A DNA stretch of 64,000 nt from Stutzerimonas stutzeri. GTDB lineage: Bacteria; Pseudomonadota; Gammaproteobacteria; Pseudomonadales; Pseudomonadaceae. The DNA lies in assembly GCF_024448985.1 (NCBI RefSeq), contig NZ_JAMOII010000014.1, positions 1-64,000 of the forward strand, written 5' to 3'. Position numbers and translations under genes: made by a program. Position 1 is the first letter of the stretch. Every line of letters begins with the position of its first letter. The notes under the pieces were generated by a model. The model did not search any database. It saw nothing but the letters and a program-made list of their open reading frames with translations, and was not told the DNA's origin. This document shows, in pieces, positions 48,158 to 57,517 of the stretch.

Positions 48158-49609
48158 ATGCATCAACTGACCCTCGCCGAGATCGCCCGCGCCCTGGCCG
48201 ACAAGCGTTTTTCCGCCGAAGAGCTGACTCGCTCGCTGCTCGAGCGCATCCAGACGCTCGACCCGCAACTGAACAGTTTCATCACCTTGACCGAAGAGCA
48301 GGCCATTGCCCAGGCTCAGGCGGCCGATGCACGTCGCGCCAATGGCGAGAATGGCGCGCTGCTGGGTGCGCCGATCGGTCACAAAGATCTTTTTTGTACC
48401 CAGGGGGTGCGTACCAGCTGCGGCTCGAAGATCCTCGACAGTTTCAAGTCCCCCTATGACGCTACCGTCGTCGAGCGACTCGCCGCAGCCGGAGCAGTTT
48501 CGCTGGGCAAGCTGAACATGGACGAATTCGCCATGGGCTCGGCCAACGAATCGAGCTTTTATGGCGCGGTGAAAAACCCTTGGGACCTGACCCGCGTGCC
48601 GGGCGGGTCCTCCGGCGGATCGGCCGCTGCGGTGGCGGCGCGCCTGATTCCCGCCGCGACCGGTAGCGACACGGGCGGCTCGATCCGCCAGCCCGCCGCA
48701 CTGACCAACCTCACCGGAATCAAACCTACCTACGGACGGGTGTCGCGCTGGGGCATGATCGCTTATGCCTCCAGTCTCGATCAGGGCGGCCCGCTGGCCC
48801 GCACCGCAGAGGACTGCGCGCTGATGCTCGGAGCCATGGCCGGCTTCGACCCGAAAGATTCCACCAGCGTCGACCAGCCGCTGGACGATTACCTCGCCAC
48901 CTTGAACCAGCCGCTCTCCGGCCTGCGCATCGGCCTGCCGAAAGAATACTTTGGCGAAGGCCTCGACCCCAAGATCGCCACTGCGGTAATGGCGACGGTG
49001 GAAGAGCTGAAGAAACTCGGCGCTACGGTGAAGGACATCAGCCTGCCGAACATGCAGCACGCCATCCCTTCCTATTATGTGATCGCGCCCGCCGAAGCCA
49101 GCTCCAATCTGTCGCGCTTCGATGGCGTGCGTTTCGGTTATCGCTGCGAGAATCCATCGGATCTAACCGACCTCTACAAGCGGTCGCGCGCCGAAGGTTT
49201 CGGTGACGAGGTCAAGCGCCGGATCATGGTGGGCACCTATGCATTGTCCGCCGGCTACTACGATGCCTATTACCTGAAGGCGCAGAAGATTCGTCGCCTG
49301 ATCAAGAACGACTTCGTTACTGCATTCGAGGAGGTGGATGTCATTCTCGGCCCGACCACGCCGAACCTGGCCTGGAAGCTCGGCGAAAAGAACGCCGATC
49401 CGGTCTCGGCCTATCTGGAAGACATCTACACCATCACCGCCAACCTCGCCGGCATTCCGGGTCTGTCCATGCCGGCCGGTTTCATCGACGGCCTGCCGGT
49501 GGGCGTGCAACTGCTGGCGCCGTACTTCCAGGAGGCGCGCCTGCTCAACGTGGCGCATCAATATCAGCAAGTCAGCGATTGGCACCTGCGCGCCCCGGCC
49601 GGATTCTGA
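48158..49609 (+). CDS. gatA: Aspartyl/glutamyl-tRNA amidotransferase subunit A
   Basis: The amidase subunit of GatCAB, 483 residues from [11 protein letters not shown]. The Ser-cisSer-Lys triad is present: Lys76 (IGHKDLF), the cis-Ser in [11 protein letters not shown] and the nucleophile Ser in [13 protein letters not shown] chose the ATG at 48158 because AAGGA lies at a normal distance before it and family members begin there. A start at 48143, overlapping gatC, would add five residues. Confidence 0.96.
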   Translation: MHQLTLAEIARALADKRFSAEELTRSLLERIQTLDPQLNSFITLTEEQAIAQAQAADARRANGENGALLGAPIGHKDLFCTQGVRTSCGSKILDSFKSPYDATVVERLAAAGAVSLGKLNMDEFAMGSANESSFYGAVKNPWDLTRVPGGSSGGSAAAVAARLIPAATGSDTGGSIRQPAALTNLTGIKPTYGRVSRWGMIAYASSLDQGGPLARTAEDCALMLGAMAGFDPKDSTSVDQPLDDYLATLNQPLSGLRIGLPKEYFGEGLDPKIATAVMATVEELKKLGATVKDISLPNMQHAIPSYYVIAPAEASSNLSRFDGVRFGYRCENPSDLTDLYKRSRAEGFGDEVKRRIMVGTYALSAGYYDAYYLKAQKIRRLIKNDFVTAFEEVDVILGPTTPNLAWKLGEKNADPVSAYLEDIYTITANLAGIPGLSMPAGFIDGLPVGVQLLAPYFQEARLLNVAHQYQQVSDWHLRAPAGF

Positions 49610-49620
49610 GGAGATTGAAG

Positions 49621-51066
49621 ATGCAATGGGAAACCGTGATCGGGCTGGAAATTCACGCACAGCTCTCGACCCAATCGAAGATTTTCTCCGGTAGCGCCAC
49701 CACTTTCGGTGCCGAACCCAACACTCAGGCCAGTCTGGTTGATCTGGGCATGCCCGGCACGCTGCCGGTGCTCAACGCCGAAGCCGTGCGCATGGCCTGC
49801 AAATTCGGCCTGGCGATCGATGCCGAGATTGCCGAGAAGAACGTGTTCGCGCGTAAGAACTACTTCTACCCTGACCTCCCCAAGGGCTATCAGACCAGCC
49901 AGATGGACCACCCCATCGTCGGCAAGGGTTTTCTCGACATCACCCTGGAAGACGGCACCACCAAGCGCATCGGCATCACCCGCGCCCATTTGGAAGAGGA
50001 TGCCGGCAAGAGTCTGCACGAAGACTTCCACGGCATGAGCGGTATCGACCTGAACCGCGCCGGTACGCCGCTGCTGGAAATCGTCTCTGAGCCGGACATT
50101 CGTTCGGCCAAGGAAGCGGTGGCTTACGTGAAGGCCATGCACTCGCTGGTGCGCTACCTGGGCATCTGCGATGGCAACATGGCCGAGGGTTCGCTGCGCT
50201 GTGACTGCAACGTCTCGGTACGGCCCAAGGGCCAGGCCGAGTTCGGTACTCGCGCCGAAATCAAGAACGTCAACTCCTTCCGCTTCATCGAGAAAGCCAT
50301 CAATCACGAGGTGCAGCGCCAGATCGAACTGATCGAGGACGGCGGCACGGTGGTTCAGGAAACTCGCCTATACGACCCGAACAAGGACGAGACGCGCTCT
50401 ATGCGCAGCAAGGAAGAAGCCAACGACTACCGTTACTTCCCCTGCCCCGACCTGCTGCCGGTGGTGATCGAGCAGAGCTTTCTCGACGATATCCGCGCCA
50501 GCCTGCCGGAACTACCGGTACAGAAGCGCGAGCGCTTCCAGCGCGAATTCGGCCTATCCGCCTATGACGCCGACGTCCTGGCTGCCAGCCGCGAACTGGC
50601 CGATTACTTCGAGCAGGTCAATGCAACCTGCGGCGATGCCAAACTGTCGGCCAACTGGGTGATGGGCGAGCTGTCCAGCCTGCTCAACAAGGATGGGCTG
50701 GAGATCGACCAGTCACCGGTATCCGCCGTACAGCTGGGCGGCATGATCCTGCGCATCAAGGACAACACCATCAGCGGCAAGATCGCCAAGATGGTGTTCG
50801 AGGCCATGGCTGCCGGCGAAGGTTCGGCTGACGAAATCATCGAGAACAAAGGCCTCAAGCAAGTGACCGACTCGGGTGCTATCGAGGCGATGCTGGACGA
50901 GGTGCTAGCGGCCAATGCCGAGCAAGTCGAGCAGTACCGCGCCAGCGACGAAGCCAAGCGCGGCAAGATGTTCGGCTTCTTCGTCGGGCAAGCGATGAAG
51001 GCATCGAAAGGCAAGGCCAACCCCGGCCAGGTGAACCAACTGCTCAAACGCAAACTCGAGGGCTGA
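49621..51066 (+). CDS. gatB: Aspartyl/glutamyl-tRNA amidotransferase subunit B
   Basis: The kinase and tRNA-binding subunit of GatCAB, 481 residues. Family features are the start [15 protein letters not shown], the [16 protein letters not shown] loop, [17 protein letters not shown], and the tail [18 protein letters not shown] site at 49610-49613 precedes the start at 49621. A hairpin at 51075-51098 follows the stop. Confidence 0.97.
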   Translation: MQWETVIGLEIHAQLSTQSKIFSGSATTFGAEPNTQASLVDLGMPGTLPVLNAEAVRMACKFGLAIDAEIAEKNVFARKNYFYPDLPKGYQTSQMDHPIVGKGFLDITLEDGTTKRIGITRAHLEEDAGKSLHEDFHGMSGIDLNRAGTPLLEIVSEPDIRSAKEAVAYVKAMHSLVRYLGICDGNMAEGSLRCDCNVSVRPKGQAEFGTRAEIKNVNSFRFIEKAINHEVQRQIELIEDGGTVVQETRLYDPNKDETRSMRSKEEANDYRYFPCPDLLPVVIEQSFLDDIRASLPELPVQKRERFQREFGLSAYDADVLAASRELADYFEQVNATCGDAKLSANWVMGELSSLLNKDGLEIDQSPVSAVQLGGMILRIKDNTISGKIAKMVFEAMAAGEGSADEIIENKGLKQVTDSGAIEAMLDEVLAANAEQVEQYRASDEAKRGKMFGFFVGQAMKASKGKANPGQVNQLLKRKLEG

Positions 51067-51074
51067 AGCGACGG

Positions 51075-51098
51075 GGCGGGCCTGTAATCGGGCTCGCC
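51075..51098 (+). terminator. Hairpin after gatB
   Basis: GGCGGGCC at 51075-51082 pairs with GGCTCGCC at 51091-51098 (one G.T pair) with an 8-base loop, followed by TCGTTTC. It lies 9 bases after the gatB stop and probably terminates gatCAB. Confidence 0.6.
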
Positions 51099-51224
51099 TC
51101 GTTTCGCTATTGACCACAACGCACGAAACGTTGAACGGCTGCCCCGCTTGACGCTCAAAGCCTTTCGCGGCCAGAAGCAATCCGCTGGCCGGTATCTGAC
51201 CATTCCGCTGAGAAGGATTGGCTC

Positions 51225-51608
51225 ATGCGTACCAGACCGCTGCTTGTTCCACTGCTGCTCGCCCTGATCGGCGGCTGCGCCGAAGACCAGAGCAACGACC
51301 AGAAAGTCGAAAGCACTTTCACCCAGCAGGGCAAGGCCTCCTATTACGCTCGTAGCTTTCATGGCGAGCAGACCGCGAGCGGCACGATCTTCAATCAGAA
51401 CGAACTGGTCGCCGCGCACCAGACCCTGCCATTTGGCACGCAGGTGAAGGTGACCAATCTGGAGAACGGCAAAAAGGTAACGGTGCGTATCGTCGACCGA
51501 GGTCCGTTCAAGCCAGGACGCATCATCGACCTGTCGCGGGTCGCGGCCGGCAAGCTCGATCTGCTCGAAGACGGTGTAGCCAACGTCGAAATCGAAACAG
51601 TCGACTGA
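51225..51608 (+). CDS. rlpA: Short RlpA-like lipoprotein (double-psi beta-barrel only)
   Basis: A 127-residue predicted lipoprotein. The lipobox LIGGC puts the lipidated Cys at residue 18. A double-psi beta-barrel domain (about 38-127) follows with the RlpA segments ASYYARSFHGEQTASG, FNQNELVAAHQTLPFGT and VRIVDRGPF. Canonical P. aeruginosa RlpA is a septal lytic transglycosylase of about 340 residues with a C-terminal SPOR domain; this protein lacks SPOR. It therefore may have the same activity without septal targeting. The conserved catalytic His and Asp of the barrel look present. Confidence 0.85.
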   Translation: MRTRPLLVPLLLALIGGCAEDQSNDQKVESTFTQQGKASYYARSFHGEQTASGTIFNQNELVAAHQTLPFGTQVKVTNLENGKKVTVRIVDRGPFKPGRIIDLSRVAAGKLDLLEDGVANVEIETVD

Positions 51609-51640
51609 GGGGCTTAAGCGCCCAATCACATGGAGTTCGG

Positions 51641-52726
51641 ATGAGTTTGATGATAGTCGCCTATCTCATTGGCGGATTGATATTGCTGGTGCTGGGCGCC
51701 GAAGCCTTGGTGCGCGGCGCCTCGCAGCTTGCGGCACGCTTCGGTATCTCGCCGCTGATCATCGGCCTGACCGTCGTCGCGTTCGGCACCAGCGCGCCGG
51801 AAACGGCTGTCAGCGTTCAAGCCGCCATGAGCGGCAGCGGCGACATCGCGGTCGGCAATGTTATCGGCAGCAATATCGCCAACATCCTGTTGATTCTCGG
51901 ACTGTCCGCGCTAGTGGCGCCGCTGCTGGTGTCGCGCCAACTGGTTCGCCTTGATGTGCCAGTGATGATCGGCGCCGGCGTATTAACCTTCGCCCTTGCC
52001 TGGAACGGCCGCGTCAGCCGCCTGGACGGCTGCATTCTGCTGGTGTTTCTGCTGCTCTATACGGCGTTTCTGATCATTGCCAGCAGGCGCGAGAAAAAGC
52101 GCGAACGGCTCGACGAGTTCGCCATTGAATACGGCCCTGCAGGCCAGCCGAAACCACTCGGCTGGCTGATCCAATTGTCGATGGTACTGCTCGGGCTGAT
52201 CCTGCTGGTGGCAGGTTCGAATCTGCTGATTGACGGCGCGGTAGCTCTGGCAAGGGCACTGGGCTTGTCGGAACTGGTAATCGGCCTTACGGTGATTGCA
52301 GTCGGCACGTCCATGCCTGAGCTAGCGACCTCCCTGCTAGCGGTGTATCGGGGGCAACGCGATATCGCCGTCGGCAACGTCGTCGGCAGCTGCATCTTCA
52401 ACTTGTTATTAGTACTTGGCGCCGGAGCTGTGGTATCGGCTGAAGGCCTATCGATTTCCCCCAATGCCCTGGCCTTCGATTTCCCCGTCATGCTCGCCGT
52501 ATTTGGTGCCTGCCTACCGATCTTCTTTTCGGGGTACCGGATCAATCGCTGGGAGGGCGCCATGTTTTTCGGCTATTACCTGGCATACACGCTCTATCTT
52601 GTGATGTTTTCCACCGGCCTGCCGTCCATCGACCTGTTACGCCACGCAATGACTTGGTACGTATTGCCCTTGACCGCCATGACGCTTTTCGTGATCTTTC
52701 TGCGCGCCTGGAAACACCAACGCTGA
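51641..52726 (+). CDS. Calcium/sodium antiporter (CaCA family), copy 1
   Basis: A 361-residue inner-membrane exchanger with ten hydrophobic segments in two inverted halves. The first alpha repeat reads GTSAPETAVSVQAA and GNVIGSNIANILLILG; the second reads GTSMPELATSLLAV and GNVVGSCIFNLLLVLG. The second repeat thus has Cys where the family has Asn (GSNIFN), a substitution in the ion-binding region. The next gene is a close paralogue with the normal Asn. Its role in calcium or sodium export is inferred from the family (YrbG/ChaA-like). Confidence 0.9.
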   Translation: MSLMIVAYLIGGLILLVLGAEALVRGASQLAARFGISPLIIGLTVVAFGTSAPETAVSVQAAMSGSGDIAVGNVIGSNIANILLILGLSALVAPLLVSRQLVRLDVPVMIGAGVLTFALAWNGRVSRLDGCILLVFLLLYTAFLIIASRREKKRERLDEFAIEYGPAGQPKPLGWLIQLSMVLLGLILLVAGSNLLIDGAVALARALGLSELVIGLTVIAVGTSMPELATSLLAVYRGQRDIAVGNVVGSCIFNLLLVLGAGAVVSAEGLSISPNALAFDFPVMLAVFGACLPIFFSGYRINRWEGAMFFGYYLAYTLYLVMFSTGLPSIDLLRHAMTWYVLPLTAMTLFVIFLRAWKHQR

Positions 52727-52755
52727 GCCAACCCTTCCTCCTGGAGCAACCATTC

Positions 52756-53847
52756 GTGTCCCCGATGACGTTCGTCTACTTGATAGCTGGCCTGGTGCTT
52801 CTCGTTGCCGGTGCCGAAGTGCTGGTACGCGGCGCGGCCAAACTGGCAGCACAGTTCGGCATCCCCCCGCTGGTCATCGGCCTGACCGTCGTGGCCTTCG
52901 GTACCAGTGCGCCTGAAACCGCGGTAAGTATCCAGGCATCACTGAACGGTAGCGGCGACATCGCCATTGGTAACGTACTCGGCAGCAATATCGCCAACGT
53001 TCTGCTGATTCTCGGTATGACCGCGCTGGTCGCGCCGCTGATCGTCTCTCGCCAGCTGATCCGCCTCGACGTACCGATCATGATTGGCGCCAGCCTAGTC
53101 ACCTACGCCCTGGCCTGGGACGGCTCGTTAAGCCGCCTCGATGGCGCCCTGCTGTTCACCGCGGTCGCCAGCTACACCGTGTTTTTGATTATCAGCAGCC
53201 GCAAAGCTAATGCGGCCGCAACCGCACATGATGAGTTCGCCAAGGAATTCGGTCTCGACGCGCAACCAAAACCCTATGCCAGCCTTATTAACGCTGGTCT
53301 GGTCGCTGCGGGCTTGGTCCTGTTGGTGGTGGGCTCCAACTTCCTAGTGGAGGGCGCCGTGTCTCTGGCCCGCGCACTGGGCTTGTCGGAACTGGTGATC
53401 GGCTTAACGGTAATTGCCATCGGCACCTCGCTTCCCGAACTAGCCACCTCGATACTCGCTGCCATTCGCGGTGAACGCGACATCGCCGTAGGTAATATCG
53501 TCGGCAGCAATATCTTCAACCTGCTCTGCGTATTGGGGCTGGCCTCGCTGGTGTCACCGGAGGCGATCACTGTAGCTGCCAGCGCGTTGGCCTTCGACTT
53601 CCCGGTAATGATCGCGGTGGCGCTGGCGTGCCTGCCCATCTTCTTCACCGGCTACGCCATCGACCGCTGGGAGGGCTTGCTGTTCCTCGCCTATTACGTG
53701 GCGTATACGGTGTATCTGGTGATGGCCAGCACTGAACGTCCATTTGCCGAAACCTTTGGCGATGCGATGATCGGCTATGCCTTACCACTGACCGCAGTGA
53801 CGTTACTAGTTATCGCCAGCCGGGCCTGGAAGAAACAGAGCCAATAG
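52756..53847 (+). CDS. Calcium/sodium antiporter (CaCA family), copy 2
   Basis: A 363-residue exchanger and tandem paralogue of the preceding gene. Both alpha repeats are canonical (GTSAPETAVSIQAS with GNVLGSNIANVLLILG; GTSLPELATSILAA with GNIVGSNIFNLLCVLG). The GTG at 52756 is chosen because GGAG at 52743-52746 suits it; an ATG three codons on is possible. A 34-residue in-frame extension overlaps copy 1 and is rejected. The pair looks like an old duplication, given roughly half-identical sequences. Confidence 0.9.
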   Translation: MSPMTFVYLIAGLVLLVAGAEVLVRGAAKLAAQFGIPPLVIGLTVVAFGTSAPETAVSIQASLNGSGDIAIGNVLGSNIANVLLILGMTALVAPLIVSRQLIRLDVPIMIGASLVTYALAWDGSLSRLDGALLFTAVASYTVFLIISSRKANAAATAHDEFAKEFGLDAQPKPYASLINAGLVAAGLVLLVVGSNFLVEGAVSLARALGLSELVIGLTVIAIGTSLPELATSILAAIRGERDIAVGNIVGSNIFNLLCVLGLASLVSPEAITVAASALAFDFPVMIAVALACLPIFFTGYAIDRWEGLLFLAYYVAYTVYLVMASTERPFAETFGDAMIGYALPLTAVTLLVIASRAWKKQSQ

Positions 53848-53881
53848 ATCGATAGCGGCCCCTGCACACCTGCAAGCGGAC

Positions 53882-53912
53882 CGGCCTGGAAGCAAAGCTG
53901 GGCTTCAGGCCG
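53882..53912. terminator. Hairpin between converging antiporter and bactofilin genes
   Basis: CGGCCTGGAAGC at 53882-53893 pairs with GCTTCAGGCCG at 53902-53912 with one bulged G. It lies between two genes that end toward each other. No T-run is present, so termination would rely on the hairpin alone or on Rho. Confidence 0.5.
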
Positions 53913-53927
53913 CGCGGCTCACTCGAC

Positions 53928-54353
53928 TCAACCTTCGCGAGCCTGAGACCGCGGCAGCTCAAAAACCTGCGCGGTCTCTTCTTCATCACTCATCCGGCTG
54001 AGCGTGCCGTCGACCACGGCGCCGTTTTCCATGCTCAATTGACGGTAGCGGATATTCCCGCACACCCGCGCGTTGGAATGCAGTTCGAGCAAATGCTCGA
54101 CCACCAGATCGCCAACGATGACGCCGTCGATCAGCGCATCGTAACTGCTGACATTACCCTCGATCCGGCCATCGGCACTCAATGCCAGCAGGCTGTGCGT
54201 TCCAGGCTTGTGGCAGACGTTGCCTGTCACCGTGCCGCTGATTTTCAGCCCTTCCTCGAATGCCATATCGCCGGCCAGCGAGACATTGCCGGAAATCAGA
54301 CTGGAGAACTGGTCGACGGCGACTTTCGGCGCCGGCTTCTTCTTGTCGAACAT
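53928..54353 (-). CDS. Bactofilin (polymer-forming cytoskeletal protein)
   Basis: A 141-residue protein with the beta-helical bactofilin domain (about 20-115) of short repeats such as GTVTGNVCHKPG, DGRIEGNVSSYD, DGVIVGDLVVE and SNARVCGNIRYRQ. A polar N-terminal tail is usual, and MFDKKKPAPKV could contact the membrane. Bactofilins polymerise without nucleotides and place cell-wall enzymes. Here it is downstream of a M23 peptidase gene and a coiled-coil membrane gene in the same direction, matching the bactofilin-peptidase pairing known in shape control. Confidence 0.9.
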   Translation of the reverse strand: MFDKKKPAPKVAVDQFSSLISGNVSLAGDMAFEEGLKISGTVTGNVCHKPGTHSLLALSADGRIEGNVSSYDALIDGVIVGDLVVEHLLELHSNARVCGNIRYRQLSMENGAVVDGTLSRMSDEEETAQVFELPRSQAREG

Positions 54354-54368
54354 TTTTGATCCTCGGTA

Positions 54369-54725
54369 TTAACGGGCTTTCTTCTGCTGGCGGAAAAAAG
54401 CCAGGTCTGTCTGCAGCCGCTCGATTTGTTCGGACAGCTTGGCGATGCGCCCGAGCAATTGCTCCTGCGTCGCTTCGGCTTCCTGGCGTTGCAGCCGACG
54501 CTGCTCGAGCGCATCCCGGAGCGCCTGATTTTCAATGTCCAGCGCAGCGACCTGCTCCTCGTAGGCGCCATGCTCGATAACGCGCAAATAGAGCAGCGCG
54601 CCAATTACGCACAGCATCGCGACGATCAACCAGAGCCACGAACGCGAGCTACGCCGGGCTTGTAAACGATGCTCGGAACGTAGCAGCTCGCGGGTATCGA
54701 GCGTTCTAGTCTTGAGCCTGAACAT
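54369..54725 (-). CDS. Membrane-anchored coiled-coil protein between an M23 peptidase and a bactofilin
   Basis: A 118-residue protein with a basic cytoplasmic N-terminus (about 1-28), one membrane helix (SWLWLIVAMLCVIGALLYLR, about 29-48) and a C-terminal coiled coil (about 55-112, ALDIENQALRDALEQRRLQ and onward). It resembles the DUF6776-type proteins seen beside peptidases in Pseudomonas, but I cannot assign the family with certainty. It overlaps the peptidase gene by 20 bases and ends 15 bases before the bactofilin. It likely bridges the two. Confidence 0.72.
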   Translation of the reverse strand: MFRLKTRTLDTRELLRSEHRLQARRSSRSWLWLIVAMLCVIGALLYLRVIEHGAYEEQVAALDIENQALRDALEQRRLQRQEAEATQEQLLGRIAKLSEQIERLQTDLAFFRQQKKAR

Positions 54726-55686
54726 CGCTGTCCCGCTCTAGATCGCCAAGGGCGAGGAAGCGCTGAGGATCGACGAATCGCCCCTTGTGCAGCACCTCGA
54801 AATGAAGATGCGGACCAGTAGAGCGCCCGGTGGAACCTACCGCCCCGATCCGCTGCTCAGGCGTTACCACATCGCCCGCGCGCACGTGCAGACGCGATAG
54901 ATGTGCGTAGCGAGTCACCAGCCGATTGCCGTGATCGATTTCCACCAGCTTGCCGTACGCGCCGCGATTGCCGGCAAAGCTCACCCGACCACCCGCCGCA
55001 GCGACTACATCGGAACCGGAGCGCAACGCGAAATCTACGCCGGAATGGAAGGCTGGTTGCTTTCTGAACGGATCGATACGGTTACCGTAGGCCGATCCCA
55101 AGCGCGCCTCGCCGACAGGGCGGCGGGACGGAATCGCCATGAGCGCCGCGTTGCGTTCTGCCACACGCTGAAGCATGCCGTCCAACAACACACGCATGCA
55201 GTGCGCCGACGTCTCGGTGCGCTCCAGATCGTCGAGCGATACGCTGCCGACCTCCAATGTCAGCTCACTCGAGCATCCTCGTGGCGGTAGCAGCACGCCG
55301 CCCTGCCCTTCGCTGACACGAGCCGGCTCCGGCGCCAGCAAGGGCAGCAGGGCTGGATCGAGTGCCGAAAGTTGCTGGCTCAGAATACGCTGCTCACCGA
55401 GCATGTCCTGCAATGCGAGCACATCGGCTTCGATGGATTTCAGCCGACCCACCACTTTTCCGACACGCGCAATAGCGAAGCGATCTTCGCTCCCAAGGGC
55501 TACCTCTTCCTGACTCGCGGCCTCACGCTGGGGCTCTAGATCCCGTCCGATCCAAATGCCACCGGCAAAGGTTCCGAGATTGAGGAGCAGCAGCAACGCC
55601 AGACCTGGACCGAACAGGCGGTGCTGGTTGACGACGCGATTGGCATCACGCGTTAGCGAACGGCTCGAAGGTGTGAAAAACGACAT
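54706..55686 (-). CDS. M23-family peptidase with membrane anchor
   Basis: A 326-residue envelope protein with a single N-terminal membrane helix (about 26-48), a coiled-coil-like stalk (about 60-110) and a C-terminal LytM (M23) domain (about 195-315). Zinc ligands His and Asp are in HSGVDF, and the catalytic HxH is in GPHLHFEV. All are present, so it should be an active peptidoglycan endopeptidase rather than a dead activator like EnvC. The ATG at 55686 has GAGG seven bases upstream; a TTG two codons earlier is less likely. Confidence 0.9.
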   Translation of the reverse strand: MSFFTPSSRSLTRDANRVVNQHRLFGPGLALLLLLNLGTFAGGIWIGRDLEPQREAASQEEVALGSEDRFAIARVGKVVGRLKSIEADVLALQDMLGEQRILSQQLSALDPALLPLLAPEPARVSEGQGGVLLPPRGCSSELTLEVGSVSLDDLERTETSAHCMRVLLDGMLQRVAERNAALMAIPSRRPVGEARLGSAYGNRIDPFRKQPAFHSGVDFALRSGSDVVAAAGGRVSFAGNRGAYGKLVEIDHGNRLVTRYAHLSRLHVRAGDVVTPEQRIGAVGSTGRSTGPHLHFEVLHKGRFVDPQRFLALGDLERDSDVQAQD

Positions 55687-55860
55687 CGTCAATCCTCAGA
55701 AAACAAGGCGGCCCGCACTGATAGAAACGCCATCGACCGTCCGAGGCAATGTGACGGAAACCGGTGTTTTTTTCTGAGGCCTATTGAGCGATTACGACTA
55801 TTCCGCTGAATTTCTTAAGCTGGGAAAGAGGACATCGATCACAACACGGGCAAGCGGCGC

Positions 55861-56802
55861 CTAGAGCCACCCCAGCCAGCCTAGCAATAACAGCCCGAGG
55901 TTGATGCTCAGCGCAGCCATCAATGTGGTGATCACGATGATGATCGCCGCTAGCTGATGATTGGCGTTGACCGCTCGCGCCATGACGAAGCTTGCCGAAG
56001 CCGTAGGACTGGCGAAGTACAGGAACAGGATGCCCAGCTCCGCGCCGCGGAAGCCGACCAGCCAAGCCCCCGCTGTAGCCAGCGCGGGAAGCCAGACCAT
56101 CTTCATCAGACTCGCGCTGATGGCCATGCCGCTGCTCTCGCGCAGGACCGAAAGCGACAGCGTGCCGCCGATGCAGATAAGCGCCAGCGGCAAGGTCATC
56201 TGTGCAAAATACTGCCCGGAAGTCATCAACCAGTCCGGCAGCGGAATCTGCAAATAGGCAAAGGGGATGGCCGCCGTCACGCCGATGATCAACGGATTGC
56301 GCAGGATGCTGAGCAGGATCGATCCAGCACTGGCGCGCGCGCCTGGGCTGTAGATCGCCAGAATCAGCGCCGACAAGCTGTTGTAGAGCAGTATCACCAC
56401 GCCCGCCAGAACACCGCCCAGCGACAGACCGTAATCGCCATAAAGACTGGTTGCCAGCGCCAGGCCGACGATACCGTTATTGCCGCGAAACGCGCCCTGA
56501 ACGTAGACGCCACGATCGGCATGCGGACAACGCCAGAGCGCCCAGGCCCAGGCGAGAAAGAAGGTCGTGACAGTGGCGATGACGTAATAGATCAGCAGGC
56601 TCGGCTGCAACGCCGCATCCAGATCGGCCTTGATGATCGAGATGAACAGCAGAGTCGGCATGGTGGCGTTGAATACCAGCGCCGATGCCGTCTGAATGAA
56701 CGCAGCGTCAATCCAGCCCAGCCGCTTAAGCGCTATACCGACGAACAACATGACGAACACCGGGGCGGTAACGCCCAGGGTCTGAACGGCAACGGAAAGC
56801 AT
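55861..56802 (-). CDS. Auxin-efflux-carrier-family (AEC) transporter
   Basis: A 313-residue inner-membrane protein with ten hydrophobic segments and the AEC/MdcF domain. Family members export or import small carboxylates or auxin-like acids; the substrate here is unknown. Typical stretches are FVMLFVGIALKRLGWID near the start and RGNNGIVGLALATSLYG in the middle. It is transcribed away from the roxR side, and its start is just beyond the heptamer hairpin. Confidence 0.85.
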   Translation of the reverse strand: MLSVAVQTLGVTAPVFVMLFVGIALKRLGWIDAAFIQTASALVFNATMPTLLFISIIKADLDAALQPSLLIYYVIATVTTFFLAWAWALWRCPHADRGVYVQGAFRGNNGIVGLALATSLYGDYGLSLGGVLAGVVILLYNSLSALILAIYSPGARASAGSILLSILRNPLIIGVTAAIPFAYLQIPLPDWLMTSGQYFAQMTLPLALICIGGTLSLSVLRESSGMAISASLMKMVWLPALATAGAWLVGFRGAELGILFLYFASPTASASFVMARAVNANHQLAAIIIVITTLMAALSINLGLLLLGWLGWL

Positions 56803-56823
56803 GATAGGCTCGATCGCTTAAAA

Positions 56824-56922
56824 GCTGGAAGCTGGAAGCTGGAAGCTGGAAGTATGGATTGCCCCAAGCGCGTCGAGAACCGCCGAACGGCTCGCTTGCG
56901 CTTCAAGCTTCAAGCTCAAGGC
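56824..56922. repeat. Heptamer hairpin between roxR and the AEC gene
   Basis: The left arm is four AGCTGGA units (56824-56851), and the 32 bases 56824-56855 are identical to 13836-13867 in the cys operon. The right arm is CGCTTCAAGCTTCAAGCTCA (56900 onward). The arms lie about 48 bases apart with no gene between them. On the minus strand it starts 7 bases after the roxR stop and would follow roxR as a terminator-like structure. Confidence 0.75.
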
Positions 56923-56929
56923 TGCCTTT

Positions 56930-57490
56930 CTACCGCCTTACCGGACGCTTCTGCAGTTTGCGCTGCAAGGTCCGCCGGTGCATACCCAGTGCGCGCGCCG
57001 TGGCGGATATGTTGCCGTCGTGCTCGGCCAGTACGCGTTGGATATGCTCCCACTGCAGGCGATCAACCGACATCGGATTTTCCGGTACCAGCGTGTCCAA
57101 ATCGGCATGTTTGGAAAGCAACGCGGCGAGCACATCGTCAGCATCGGCGGGCTTGCACAGGTAATTGCAGGCGCCACGCTTGATGGCCTCGACCGCAGTG
57201 GCGATGCTCGAATAGCCGGTGAGGATGAGCACCTTCATTTCCGGGTCCAGCTCAAGCAATTTGGGCAGCAGCACCAAACCGGAATCGCCATCCATCTTCA
57301 GGTCCAGCACCGCGTAGTCAGGGAGCTCCTGCTTGGCCATCTCCAGGCCTTCTTCAGCCGACCCGGCGATGCTGACCTGCAAACCACGACGGCTCATGGC
57401 CCGCGCCATGACACGGGTGAATGTGGGATCGTCGTCCACCAGCAGCAGATGAGGCTGATCTTCGCCGTCGTGCTGCAACTCTTCAGTCAT
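56930..57490 (-). CDS. roxR: Redox response regulator RoxR (RegA/ActR family)
   Basis: A 186-residue two-domain regulator. The receiver domain has the acidic pocket LLLVDDDPTF and the phospho-acceptor Asp63 (YAVLDLKMDG), with Lys in LTGYSS-linked position. A short linker leads to a Fis-type helix-turn-helix (GNISATARALGMHRRTLQRK, about 160-180). RegA/RoxR proteins control respiratory oxidases and redox genes. It follows roxS at 27 bases, so the pair is an operon. The stop is followed by a heptamer hairpin. Confidence 0.94.
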   Translation of the reverse strand: MTEELQHDGEDQPHLLLVDDDPTFTRVMARAMSRRGLQVSIAGSAEEGLEMAKQELPDYAVLDLKMDGDSGLVLLPKLLELDPEMKVLILTGYSSIATAVEAIKRGACNYLCKPADADDVLAALLSKHADLDTLVPENPMSVDRLQWEHIQRVLAEHDGNISATARALGMHRRTLQRKLQKRPVRR

Positions 57491-57517
57491 GCTTGCATTC
57501 CTCGCGTTAGTGTCACG

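Noticed and set aside
52654-52756. A 34-residue extension of the second antiporter overlapping the first
   Set aside because: It lies within the coding region of copy 1 in another frame, and the GTG at 52756 has a suitable ribosome-binding site.
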